Source: Lineus longissimus
Taxonomy: Eukaryota > Nemertea > Pilidiophora > Heteronemertea > Lineidae
Assembly: GCF_910592395.1 (NCBI RefSeq)
Contig: NC_088319.1
Location: forward strand, 2,792,001 to 2,856,000
Direction of reading: 5' to 3'
Length of the DNA: 64,000 bases
Made by a program: the position numbers and the translations under genes. The notes beneath the pieces are model-generated. The model did not search any database. It worked only from the letters and a program-made list of their open reading frames with translations, and was not told the DNA's origin. Of the stretch, positions 37,901 to 46,456 are shown piece after piece. How positions within the stretch are numbered: position 1 is the stretch's first letter; the number at the start of each line of letters is the position of its first letter.

Positions 37901-38823
37901 ATGCTCAGGCTATACCTACCAAAAGTCAGACCGCGGCTACAACAGCGCGTGTTCTCTTCGACAATTATATCGTCCATTATGGTATCCCTGAGCGTCTTCA
38001 TAGTGATCAGGGTCAGAATTTTGTTGGGAAGGTCATTTCAGAGCTGTGCAAGCTCATGAATATTTCCAAGTCGCGCACAACACCTTATCACCCTATGGGG
38101 AATGGAGTTTGTGAACGTTTTAACCGCACTTGTTCCCGCTTTGTTCCTAGTCTTGTTCATGCGTACAACTCTTCTTGTCATGATTCTTCAGGGTTTTCAC
38201 CTTACTTTCTCCTGTTTGGCAGGGAACCTCGTCTTCCCATTGATGTTCATTTTGGTACTTTGCTCCCGTCTGCTCAGCCACGTTCAAAGGTCGCCTTTGT
38301 TGACGATTTACGTTCACGTCTAGCCATTGCATATGACCTTGCTCAGAAGCAATTGGAAGCTTCCAGAATCAAGCAGAAGGAGCATTATGATCTTAGGGTA
38401 CGTGGTGCTACACTTAATATCGGCGACAAGGTGTTGGTTCGCCGTGTTGGGGACCGTGGCAAACACAATCTTGCCAACAAGTGGGAAGATGAGTTTTATA
38501 CTGTGTCCTGTCAGTCAAATCCAGATATTCCTGTGTTTGTGGTAGAGGCCGAGTCCGGTTCCCGCAAATGTCTACACCGAAATATGCTGCTCCCGATTTC
38601 GTGCCAGTCCGACCATCCTTTATGTCGGCCTAGCGGTGACTCTCAGTTGGCCCGTCCTATTCCTAGGCCAAGAAGGTCTTTGAAAAAGTTGGAGGGGGCA
38701 ACTAAGGGAGAATCCGCTAGTTTGAAGGATGTTCCTGACACAGCGACGATTCCGTCAACTTGTGGCCGATATTTCCGGCCAGTGGCCGTTTTAGCAGGCA
38801 TACAGGCACCTGCAAGCACATAG
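34926..38823 (+). pseudogene. pol: Ty3/gypsy pol polyprotein, 5'-truncated
   Basis: One open frame of about 1,300 codons with no gag, no LTR and no genuine start (the frame runs in from unit DNA; the first GTG is in the flank). Domains in order, numbered from that GTG: aspartic protease (LLDTGS, Asp43), reverse transcriptase (YLDDIII, residues 497-503), RNase H (HIDAS, Asp658; HKLEFLAL; KTDNNPL; NVDADALS), integrase with HHCC zinc region (HLGHLG ... NCLPCIKRK) and a DD35E core at Asp973, Asp1031 and Glu1067, then a C-terminal GPY/F-like module (KVLVRR...NKWED). About 20 residues usually found between the catalytic Glu helix (RFNRT) and the VHAYN block are missing in frame. Catalytic motifs are otherwise intact, so it is young, but it cannot be a complete element. 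Confidence 0.9.
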
Positions 38824-38885
38824 AATTAAGGATAAGCAAGGAATAATGTTATACTTATAGTAGAGTGATAAACTCAAGGAATGGC
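38808..38885. repeat. 78-bp direct repeat, copy 1 (spans the pol stop codon)
   Basis: Starts acctgcaagcacatagaatt and includes the stop codon of pol. The second copy follows after 58 bp. Confidence 0.9.
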
Positions 38886-38943
38886 CTTTTAATGACGGAA
38901 TGACGGAATATATTTACAATTTACAGAACACGAATATGTACAT

Positions 38944-39021
38944 ACCTGCAAGCACATAGAATTAAGGATAAGCAAGGAATAATGTTATACTTATAGTAGA
39001 GTGATAAACTCAAGGAATGGC
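38944..39021. repeat. 78-bp direct repeat, copy 2
   Basis: Identical to copy 1. Too short for LTRs; possibly a local duplication in the gypsy 3' untranslated region. Confidence 0.9.
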
Positions 39022-39530
39022 ACTGGGCCACACCAAGCATTCACTTAAATAGGTATAAGTATTGAGGAACTTCAACAAGTTCTCCATTATATTCATCACT
39101 CCTTTTTTTCCTCCTTTTTTGTCGGTCCATTCACTCAGCAATTACAAAACCAATTTTAGTGCAAGAGGTCTCAACATTTTAGTAGTGATGTCTAGGCCTG
39201 TCCCCTTATATGATCAGAGCACATAATGGTCCAGAAATATCGATTTCGGCAATTTTGATCAAAGAGTTTAGAGGGTTTTTGGTACTTGCAGAGAACAGGG
39301 TAAGATTTACACTACGAAGCATTACGATTTTTATTTCGTCTGTAGGGAATGAGGTAAATCTGGTAATTATTTGGGTAGTGATATTTATCATACAGTTTAA
39401 GTAGATCTAATTAATACAAATTAATGTAAATGGGATTTCAGTGCCCGTATGTGTGTTGCTGTTTTTTCTTATAAACCATGCTTTATAAAAGAAATAAAAT
39501 ATGAAAACAAAAAGTCCTTGTATAAGGCTG
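39022..39530. other. Non-coding region after gypsy pol
   Basis: AT-rich, with a pyrimidine run at 39106-39120 and an aaataaaat polyadenylation-like string at 39492. I find no convincing polypurine tract or LTR boundary, and no gene. Confidence 0.4.
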
Positions 39531-39590
39531 TGACGTCATGAATATAATATAAGCTCGGCTGTACATAAGGGACGCCATTGTTCATTGGAG
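39531..39590 (+). promoter_or_regulatory. CRE and TATA-box promoter-like region
   Basis: A perfect TGACGTCA (39531-39538) is followed at once by atataatataag (39542-39553) and about 30 bp later by a cattgttcatt initiator-like site. It points toward the following exons. It could be the promoter of the DUF4326/OTU transcription unit or the U3 region of a gypsy LTR. Confidence 0.4.
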
Positions 39591-39855
39591 GTTTTTTCAG
39601 TGTTTAAAACTTTATTAAAAAGCCTTCAAGCTTTTAGTTTTTGATGCCGTAATAAGTTGTATTGTCTATTGACTTGATTTCATCGGCAAAACTGGAGAAA
39701 TATTCATAGCTGTCTCTATTAACAGTGGAGTTCTGATTGGTTCTCGCCATCTTGCGGAGGGATCGGGTACCAATCTAATGTTTCACTGACTGCCAGCCTT
39801 TGTTTGCGAGCAGCCATTACTACTGCGGCATCGAGTTTTTGTCTTGTCAAAACTG
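39580..39855 (+). other. Putative non-coding first exon
   Basis: Downstream of the promoter-like region, ending at a strong 5' splice site (aactg/GTAAGTTT). ATGs in it are followed quickly by stops, so it would be 5' untranslated. The motif gtttcactgactgc occurs both just upstream in the exon and just inside the intron. Confidence 0.35.
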
Positions 39856-40422
39856 GTAAGTTTCACTGACTGCAATTACTGAAATGATTTCGATTTTCAC
39901 GATTATGTCAAGTACGAGTTATAGATATTACAAATGATATCATGATGTGTTTCATTCGTTTATTGTTGAGTTATAGGCAGTTGTTTACTTCTTGGATGGA
40001 GCTCGTGATCTGAGCATGATCTAGGTTTACATGCATGACATGTGTAAGACGTGCATCACGGATTATGCATGCGCTGCGGACATGCCGCATGGTCGTGGCT
40101 GATGCAATCATTTTGGATGCTTGGCATGATTTAACCAGTCACTGCAAGTTAATGTCAATTAGCTTTTTTCTCTCCAGGTTTATCAACTATTGCTTGGGCA
40201 TAGGCCTCCTGTACCTATCTTATCAACAGCCTCCCTTATTATCAAAATATTGAGTCAGAAGCTGTTCATAGATTCCGAGTGAAAAACCTTATTTTCATGC
40301 CCTGGTTGCCAATTTACGTTTTGTGCCACAACATTATGATTTAATCATGCAATGGTTCGGAAACATGCAAGCATTTATCTAGCAGATGTTTCAATGTTAT
40401 AAAACGTTCATTATTGTTTCAG

Positions 40423-40485
40423 GTTCAACAATATCATCTGTACTACAGTCCATTTCATCCAGTGAGTTTATCCTCTTTCAAATTG
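40423..40485 (+). other. Putative 63-nt second exon
   Basis: Bounded by a good 3' splice site (ttattgtttcag) and a strong 5' site (attg/GTAAGTG). Two of three frames are open. One of them would join in phase to an acceptor at 40632 of the next exon, giving a V-KCAVPGC continuation. Confidence 0.35.
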
Positions 40486-40694
40486 GTAAGTGTTACTGCT
40501 GTAAGATAATGAATGAAATTATTACAATTATAAGTAATGATGGCAAGAAGTACACATCCTAGAAAGAACAAAAGGTGTTATGATCAGTATCATTCTGCCA
40601 TTGTTGAGTTTGTGGTGGTTGTTTACTAATAGTGAAGTGCGCTGTTCCTGGTTGTGGTGATGATGCTCATGCTGTTCATTTCTACTTCAGGAAA

Positions 40695-41114
40695 ATGTTT
40701 GTCATCAATGTAAAAGGCATGAAATTGGAACAATGGTTGCAGGATGAAAGACATGTTTATGTCGGGAGGAACACAGAGAAACTAGTTCCAAACTATAACA
40801 AACCGGGGGCAGGCAGGTGGGGCAATCCATTCAAAATGGGGCCCCTCACCAGGGAAGAAGTGTGCCAAAAATTTGAAATATATGCACGTCAAAACTTAGT
40901 TCCATTTCTACCAGAGTTAACTGGTAAAGTGCTGGGCTGTTGGTGCCACCCTCTGCCATGTCATGCTCATGTCCTCGTTAAGCTTCACATGGAATACGTT
41001 GGAGACTTTGGATCACCACGACAATGTAAACGCTCTAACCATCTTATTTTCCATTGCTTTATCTTCATACATTTTCATACAGGTGTTCGTTCAACAATGC
41101 ATTTTAAGTACTAA
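40695..41114 (+). CDS. DUF4326-domain exon
   Basis: From the first ATG the frame reads MKLEQWLQDERHVYVGR, then GAGRWGNPF (residues 38-46) and LGCWCHPLPCHAHVL near residue 95. The Y(V/I)GR, GxWGNPF and GCWCxPLxCH motifs are those of DUF4326, a small domain of unknown function with a likely metal-binding Cys/His end. The usual CHGDVL reads CHAHVL here, so the conserved Asp is His. The exon begins at a strong acceptor (ttctacttcag, 40690) or at 40632; a donor candidate aat/GTAAAC stands at 41025, otherwise the frame stops at 41114. It sits between putative leader exons and a linker/OTU region on the same strand. Whether it is spliced to them is unresolved, as the phase at 41025 does not suit the next exon's best frame. 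Confidence 0.65.
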   Translation: MFVINVKGMKLEQWLQDERHVYVGRNTEKLVPNYNKPGAGRWGNPFKMGPLTREEVCQKFEIYARQNLVPFLPELTGKVLGCWCHPLPCHAHVLVKLHMEYVGDFGSPRQCKRSNHLIFHCFIFIHFHTGVRSTMHFKY

Positions 41115-41162
41115 CATATACTATTTTTTTACAGATTATTTTCATCAGCATCAAGTGCAATC

Positions 41163-42031
41163 ATGCCAAGGAAGAGTGTTAAACTTTCGACAACTGCAGA
41201 GTCACACAGGTATTATTCAACCTAATCCTTTTTATCTGTACACTTCTCAAAGAATTGATAACTTTATGTAAGCTAAACAATGAAGATGAACTTGCGTACA
41301 TTTTCTACATGCAGCAAATATTCACTATGATGAAACATAAGCAGCATGAGTTTCTTACCAAAGGATTATGTTGTTGTAAATCGACTCCAGTATAACTATG
41401 TAGCTTGTATCATTGACTCCATGTTAGAATTGTCATAGCCCCTTGCTTTCTTTTATACAGTATATCTTAATGTTCTTTGTCTTCCAGGTAAGATTAATTC
41501 AATCGATTTTATACTAATTCTGATATTCTTTTCCAGCAAACCAGACGATGAAGAGGTTTTAGACTTGCCACACAAGATGGCTGAGAGGTAAGAAAATCAG
41601 AAATTCCTAAGCATCTTAACAATGTTTAAACCAGTGAAATGCATTACAATTCATTTCATAATTTGAAGTTATGGAAAGCCATATTATGATCATGATAACA
41701 GTATTTTGATTTCTCTATAATCATTGTGTCAAAATAGAATGGGAAGCATATTTTCTTGTTTTGCAAATCATGTGTAGCTTCATTGTTTCATGCATGTTCA
41801 TTGATGACGCTTTCACGACAACTAATCAACATGGCGATTACAAATATCAAATTTCTGCTATGAAAAGGATGGTGTAACGGAATGACATCATTATAGCATC
41901 AATATCAACAAGGGTGACTGTGTATTCATGAGTGGTTTATAAGTTACTTTATTTTGCAGAAATGATGAACCAAAGGCAAGCAGCAGCCAAGCGCCTCCTC
42001 AGCCATCAACATCGTCAAAACCTCAGACTAG
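41163..42031 (+). CDS. Ser/Pro-rich linker encoded by three small exons
   Basis: Three exons with classic borders: 41135-41209 (ttttttacag ... cacag/GTATTA), 41537-41587 (attcttttccag ... gagag/GTAAGA) and 41960-42031 (attttgcag ... ctag/GTAGTT). The two internal ones are 51 and 72 nt and symmetric in phase 2. From an ATG at 41163 the joined frame starts MPRKSVKLSTTAESH, continues KPDDEEVLDLPHKMAER and NDEPKASS, and ends in a Gln/Pro/Ser-rich run. If the last donor is not used, a stop follows after two residues (42033). A flexible N-terminal region of the OTU protein is plausible, but I see no phase-2 acceptor leading cleanly into that frame. Confidence 0.5.
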
Positions 42032-42134
42032 GTAGTTATTCAGTGTAAACATTTCTCACAATTTTTGCATTCAATGATACCATCTGCAGCAAAATATTCA
42101 TTATATACAATTGAAACCCTTCTTTAAATCAAAA

Positions 42135-43523
42135 ATGGACCAATCAGCATCAACAGTAAACAGTAATAAAAGACGCCTCAAGCAAAATTCAACAGATCCT
42201 GTTCCAAAATTACCAAGAATTGTTTCCCATGACATTGATCGATTTGACAGTGATGGTGTCATTGAGGTTCCTGAAAGAAACACTCGAAAACAATTTCTAT
42301 TCATTCCCCCTACCAAACAATGGCAACAACAATTATTAGATAAATTATTACCATTCATGATTGGTGTAAATGCAGAAATGATCAAGACTCCATTTTATGG
42401 CAATCCGACATTGCCACCAATCGTATTGAATAATTCCACACCATGTCAAATTCGCAGGATTGTTGGGGATGGTAACTGCTTTTTCCGTTGTATTTCATAT
42501 GTGGTGACAGGTTTTGAATGTTTTCATCATGTATTCCGTGATCTGGTCTGTCAATGTCTTGACAAATTGCCCACATTCTTACCAGAGTGTACACCAACAG
42601 AGTATTTGGCTTCATCCAAAATGGCTGAAAATGGTATATGGGCAACAGAAACTGAAATATTCGCAGCAGCTTACCTTTTGGGAACAGATATTTATATTTA
42701 TAGTCCTGTTCAAAATGGTTCAGATAAACATACATGGCACCATCACAAATCAGCTTGTGCTCATGAAGAGGGTTTTCCAAGTGTTTACTTGACTAATGAA
42801 AGTGGAGTCCATTTTGAAGTTCTGTCCAATGTAACGATCCCTGCCAATTTTGTACAAGGAACAAATTGTGACGTCAAAACTGTCCAACCGAGCATTTTAA
42901 TTGATGGTCATCACATCATTCAACACAAATTCATGCCACCTGATTACAACTGGCAAAAACAGCAGTGTCACACACTTGCATTGCCTTATACCTCAGAGGT
43001 TCATTACATGGGTCATTACACCCATTTGTCAAATTCGATAACTTCCATGGCAACTCATGCAATTACTGATAACAATGTATCATTTTGCCAAGCATTGAGT
43101 TACATAATCACTGGTTCTGTCAAACATGCTGACCAGATGCAACGTCATATCATCCAACACGAATTGAGACATGAGGTAGAATTTTCCAATCTTTTATCGC
43201 AGCCTGAAACATTTCAAAATCATATCAGAAAGTTACGCCAACAAGGCTCAAACAGCTCCGACATTGAAATTGCAGCAGCTGCATCATTGCTTGATACTCG
43301 CATTTATGTTTTCCATAAATGCTACTCCAACAAATGGGCATGGAAGATGTTCGAACCTTCTACGGAATCCAGATTTCATAACACAAAAGGCAATCAACAA
43401 CGACGAGCAGTGTATTTAAAGCAAGATGGTAGCAATATTTTCCATGCTATAGATTTTAACAGATCAAGTTACTTAAAGCAAAAACTTTGTTTTAGCTCTA
43501 AGGCACATCTCCAATTGGTCTAG
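42135..43523 (+). CDS. Double OTU-domain cysteine protease
   Basis: 462 residues from an ATG in good context (aaaATGg); the frame is open further upstream, so an upstream exon is possible. The first OTU domain has the catalytic signature GDGNCFFRCISY (Asp and Cys of the active site) at about residues 111-122, an ATETEIFAAAYLLGTDIYIY block, and GVHFEVL with the catalytic His. A second, related copy follows: TDNNVSFCQALSYIITG, DIEIAAAASLLDTRIYVF and SNIFHAIDF. On ungapped alignment its Cys position is Ser and its His position is Phe (with a His next to it), so it is probably a pseudo-OTU. OTU proteases cleave ubiquitin-type conjugates; some transposons carry them. Intron-containing neighbours on the same strand suggest one gene or gene remnant. 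Confidence 0.8.
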   Translation: MDQSASTVNSNKRRLKQNSTDPVPKLPRIVSHDIDRFDSDGVIEVPERNTRKQFLFIPPTKQWQQQLLDKLLPFMIGVNAEMIKTPFYGNPTLPPIVLNNSTPCQIRRIVGDGNCFFRCISYVVTGFECFHHVFRDLVCQCLDKLPTFLPECTPTEYLASSKMAENGIWATETEIFAAAYLLGTDIYIYSPVQNGSDKHTWHHHKSACAHEEGFPSVYLTNESGVHFEVLSNVTIPANFVQGTNCDVKTVQPSILIDGHHIIQHKFMPPDYNWQKQQCHTLALPYTSEVHYMGHYTHLSNSITSMATHAITDNNVSFCQALSYIITGSVKHADQMQRHIIQHELRHEVEFSNLLSQPETFQNHIRKLRQQGSNSSDIEIAAAASLLDTRIYVFHKCYSNKWAWKMFEPSTESRFHNTKGNQQRRAVYLKQDGSNIFHAIDFNRSSYLKQKLCFSSKAHLQLV

Positions 43524-43707
43524 TGTCCTAGTGAACCGAAGGGCAAATGTAATGATAGAAGGCAACTCGCAAAACTCAACCCCCCTAGAGCCTAATAATA
43601 CCTTCAAAATATAAGACAGAAAAAACCTAAAATAACCCATCACTATCATCGCTCATTATTATCATATTCACAATGGTCTTTTTCATTTCTTGGAAATTGT
43701 TTGCCAT

Positions 43708-43857
43708 ATGACAAGTGTTGCACCAAAAGCTTGTGTGACAGTGTCTACCATTCCACCAAGAAACATGGACAACAATGCTTGGTTGAAGGCAAAGAAGTTA
43801 AACAAAATAATAAAAGCATTGAAATGGAAATATGCAGTGAAAATTTGTAATGTTTGT
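43708..43857 (+). CDS. SGNH hydrolase fragment, exon 1
   Basis: The frame reads VTVSTIPPRNMDNN, then KKLNKIIKAL and YAVKICNVC. A hydrophobic strand plus STIPPR and LNxxI is typical of the middle of SGNH/GDSL hydrolases. It ends in phase 0 at a consensus 5' splice site (ttgt/GTAAGT, 43858). The GDS-type nucleophile block is not seen upstream, so the gene is incomplete or has another exon. Confidence 0.6.
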
Positions 43858-43928
43858 GTAAGTAAAAAATCGTATTCAAATTGAATTATCAACAAAAGTG
43901 CAAGAAGTCATATTTAAAAGGAAGTGAC

Positions 43929-43957
43929 TATTTGGCAAGCCCGGCTCACCAAACAGC
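43929..43957. repeat. Short palindrome P1 (TTTGGCAAGC-CCGGCT-type)
   Basis: tatttggcaagcccggctcaccaaac: arms tttggcaagcc / ggct.accaaa. Confidence 0.7.
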
Positions 43958-44300
43958 GCCTTTTTTCTGCCCTAGATGGAGAGCCAAACTCATGCATATT
44001 CAACCATCCAGGAGCTCATTATCATTCGTGGCAACACGGTCAGCAGCACTAGAGTTACAGTGAAACGCCTTTAGAAATGCACACTAATGCATTTAACATG
44101 CTTATCAGTTAAATCACGTTTATGACTTTTTTTGTAAATCCATACAGTCATGTACATGTACATGCTTCTTCATGGATTATTGACCAAAACCCGAGTTTAG
44201 TAACAGAAATTAAATCGAGAGCGGGAAGTCGGCCATTGTTAAATTGTTAAACTCGAATATGACGTCACTGCTCTCTGATTGGCCAACATGTTGTTACCTC

Positions 44301-44445
44301 TCCGGCTCGCCAAAGAGGGTAGTATTTTTGCCCTGTTTGGCAAGCCCGGCTTGTCGAACAGGGTGGCTTTTTAGTGCTGTTTGGCAAGCGGCTCTCCAAA
44401 CAGGACAAAAAAAGATGCCTGTTCGGCGAGCGGCTTGCCAAATAG
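44301..44445. repeat. Cluster of short palindromes P2-P5
   Basis: P2 44302-44318 (half site, ccggctcgccaaagagg), P3 44333-44362, P4 44377-44403, P5 44419-44445. Consensus arms are CTGTT(T/C)GGC(A/G)AGC and GGCT(T/C)GCCAAACAG, with 0-3 nt between them. Spacing is 15-17 bp between successive palindromes. Could be sites for a dimeric DNA-binding protein, mini-MITE debris, or RNA hairpins. Confidence 0.75.
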
Positions 44446-44514
44446 ACCCGGCCTATTTAAAAACTTCGTCATTGAATATACAATGTATCTAATTGCAATG
44501 TGATTTCTTTTAAG

Positions 44515-44784
44515 CGTGTGTTTTGTCGTAACCGAGACCTGAAAACTGATACTCAAGATGAAAGGCCGGCGAAGGTGGATTTAGTAACTCCCAAAGATGG
44601 CTTGCACCCAACACATCGTGGTAATCAAGAATTGACACAACTTGTCAAGAAAGCTCTCAAGCTACCAGGAGCACGCCTTTCGAAAACTAAAGACATAACT
44701 GTCAATTACCAATCAGTGAAATGTCAGCTTTGCAATGCAAACGGTCATATTAACGGAAATTGTGGATCATACTGGTACTTGTAG
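44515..44784 (+). CDS. SGNH hydrolase fragment, exon 2, with CCHC zinc knuckle
   Basis: Follows a good acceptor in phase 0. It reads VDLVTPKDGLHPTHRGNQEL: the DGLHP motif holds the Asp and His of the SGNH catalytic triad near the C-terminus of the domain. After a basic linker it ends CQLCNANGHINGNC, exactly C-x2-C-x4-H-x4-C, a zinc knuckle as in retroelement Gag/ORF1 proteins. SGNH plus CCHC suggests a retroelement or DNA-transposon protein rather than a metabolic esterase. The catalytic Ser block is not seen, so function is doubtful. Confidence 0.65.
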   Translation, partial: RVFCRNRDLKTDTQDERPAKVDLVTPKDGLHPTHRGNQELTQLVKKALKLPGARLSKTKDITVNYQSVKCQLCNANGHINGNCGSYWYL

Positions 44785-44924
44785 GTTGTGATACCTTAAG
44801 ATTTGACTGACAATCATAGACGTTACACTGAAGAAACCTGTATGAACAATGAATACAAAAACAATCAACTTATTTACACCATGTACTTTTAAATCTATCA
44901 TTGAAAGAGTTTACATGTAACATC

Positions 44925-45150
44925 AATACTGTAAACCGGGAAATTTTTGCGGCTGGTTTATTTCGCGGATGAGGTCCGTTTTTGCAAGAAAAATATATTT
45001 TACGCTTAAAATTAATGCGGATTCATCGGTGCCGCAAAGGGACATTGAGAGACAAATATATATTTTATGCGTATTGATTTTGCGGACAAGGGCGCACCGC
45101 AAAGACCGCAAAATTAAAACGCCCGCAAAAATTTCCCGGTTTACAGTATT
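44925..45150. mobile_element. 226-bp MITE with 28-bp terminal inverted repeats
   Basis: Ends aatactgtaaaccgggaaat ... and its exact complement: 28 of 28 nt match (44925-44952 and 45123-45150). If the outer TA is a target duplication the element is Tc1/mariner-like. The whole sequence is nearly self-complementary (ttgcggcacc.., aaatatat.. parts). Confidence 0.85.
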
Positions 45151-45434
45151 CATAAATGATTCATGGTAATAAAATTACTTTAAAGCTATATCTATGACTT
45201 ACATATTCTTTGCACGTTTTATTCGTTTACTGCCAATAACCGCTTCCTAAATATCCAAGATTAATAATAAGTTTGATCTACAATGCCTCACATTAACCTG
45301 AAGTTCCTCATCGTCGCCGAGAGGCTTGTATATATTATGTAATGATTAAAGGTATTGAAAAAGGCAAGACCAGCTTGTGCTGCCATCTGGAATGGGCAGC
45401 ACAACTATTAAAGACATTAACCCATTCTCCCACA
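45151..45434. other. Right end of the insertion, no gene seen
   Basis: AT-rich DNA up to the second CAAGGT. A gctgccatc...gggcagc inverted pair lies at about 45379-45398. No terminal repeat matching the left end. Confidence 0.4.
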
Positions 45435-45915
45435 CAAGGTTGAAAATGGTATGTTTGTCTTGTAGCAAATCAGAACATCTCGTGTCGAACATTTGCTCTA
45501 TTTTTCGCTTAAAAAGTGTATAAATATACATGTATGACAGATGGTGGTGAGAAATAAAGAAAAAGTATTTTTAAGAACATAATACTATTTACTATGTCAT
45601 TAAGTATGCTGTATGAGATGATTCCCCCATCCATACATACATCCGTTCATAGCACACGTGTGCGCAATGACCCCTAGATCCTGCCACTGATGTCGAACTG
45701 ACATTTTGACACCTCGTTTACAGTTAGTGTTCAGCAAAATTACGGATGTAGAGCAAAAGCACGCGTACCCCACATCGGACACAGGTTTTTTAATCGGCGC
45801 GTATTTCAATCTGTTTGCACATAATGATCCTTTTAAAGCAGCACCCAGGAGCATCCTGGGTGCGGTGCTGTTAAGGTACACCCAGCTTGGTCCTTGGTAC
45901 ACCTAAGGTGCACCC
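45435..45915. mobile_element. Foldback element, U5: remainder after the insertion
   Basis: Starts with the second CAAGGT and continues without loss of unit sequence through the loop and the right arm. Confidence 0.66.
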
Positions 45916-46456
45916 ATGACGACATTTATCCTTTTGACGACACTGACTGTATTGCATGTGTTAGGTCGACTGAAATATTGTAAAGGATAGACACCTACAT
46001 GTAGATGTAGGTGACACTAGTTAATTTGTTTTAGCTATATCGTGTATTCAAAAATGCTCAGAAACAATCACATGCAAATATTTTTCTGAAGAAAATCTGT
46101 TGAAAAACCCATTACCTTTACAGTATTCTAAACGGATTTCAATAGGTGCTATATAGGTTTTTCATGTATGATTTAAAAAGTTATTTTAGTTATATAGAGT
46201 TTCTATGTTTATAAAATGCATAGAGTACACTGTATATACTGTATAGAATTTTTTTCACATGGGATCTTATAGTTTATAGGTTGTCCTTTACAAACCCTAT
46301 ACAGGTGCTGTACCGGTATAGATTTTATATAGCCTTTTTTGGCCATTTTCTTTAAAGATTTGCTCCGGAGGATTTTGTCTGTGGTATAAGTTTGCAATGA
46401 CACCATCAATATCTCGAGAAAGCAGGTAATCCAATCAAGAATTATATTACGTGTAA

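Larger units (their letters stand above)
43858..44514 (+). other. Intron of the SGNH gene, rich in short palindromes
   Basis: Starts GTAAGT and ends tgatttcttttaag; it joins two phase-0 ends that together rebuild the order of blocks expected in an SGNH hydrolase. It holds five copies or halves of a GC-rich palindrome in otherwise AT-rich DNA. Confidence 0.55.
34926..45434. mobile_element. 10.5 kb insertion in unit U5
   Basis: Sequence absent from all other units, inserted between two copies of CAAGGT (34920-34925 and 45435-45440) that occur once at this place elsewhere. No terminal inverted repeats and no LTR pair are visible at the ends; the left end lies inside a gypsy reading frame. All recognisable coding parts are on the plus strand: gypsy pol, DUF4326, linker exons, OTU, SGNH plus zinc knuckle. 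Either a composite insertion of several pieces, an unrecognised large element with captured genes, or partly a misassembly. Confidence 0.75.

Noticed and set aside
37130-38545. Additional ORFs overlapping gypsy pol in other frames
   Set aside because: They are frame shadows of the long pol frame.
38808-39021. 78-bp repeats as LTRs
   Set aside because: Too short, overlap the pol stop codon, and stand 58 bp apart rather than flanking the element.
39530-39760. Promoter region as the gypsy 3' LTR
   Set aside because: Possible, but with no 5' LTR to compare and no polypurine tract I cannot define an LTR; left as promoter-like.
40632-40694. THAP-type zinc finger upstream of DUF4326 (KCAVPGC)
   Set aside because: Only the first CxxxxC-like part is seen; the later Cys-x2-His and the THAP core motifs are absent.
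34926-45434. Insertion as a Ginger-type DNA transposon (gypsy-like integrase with OTU)
   Set aside because: The integrase is fused to protease, RT and RNase H as in a retrotransposon, there is no second integrase, and no terminal inverted repeats are visible.
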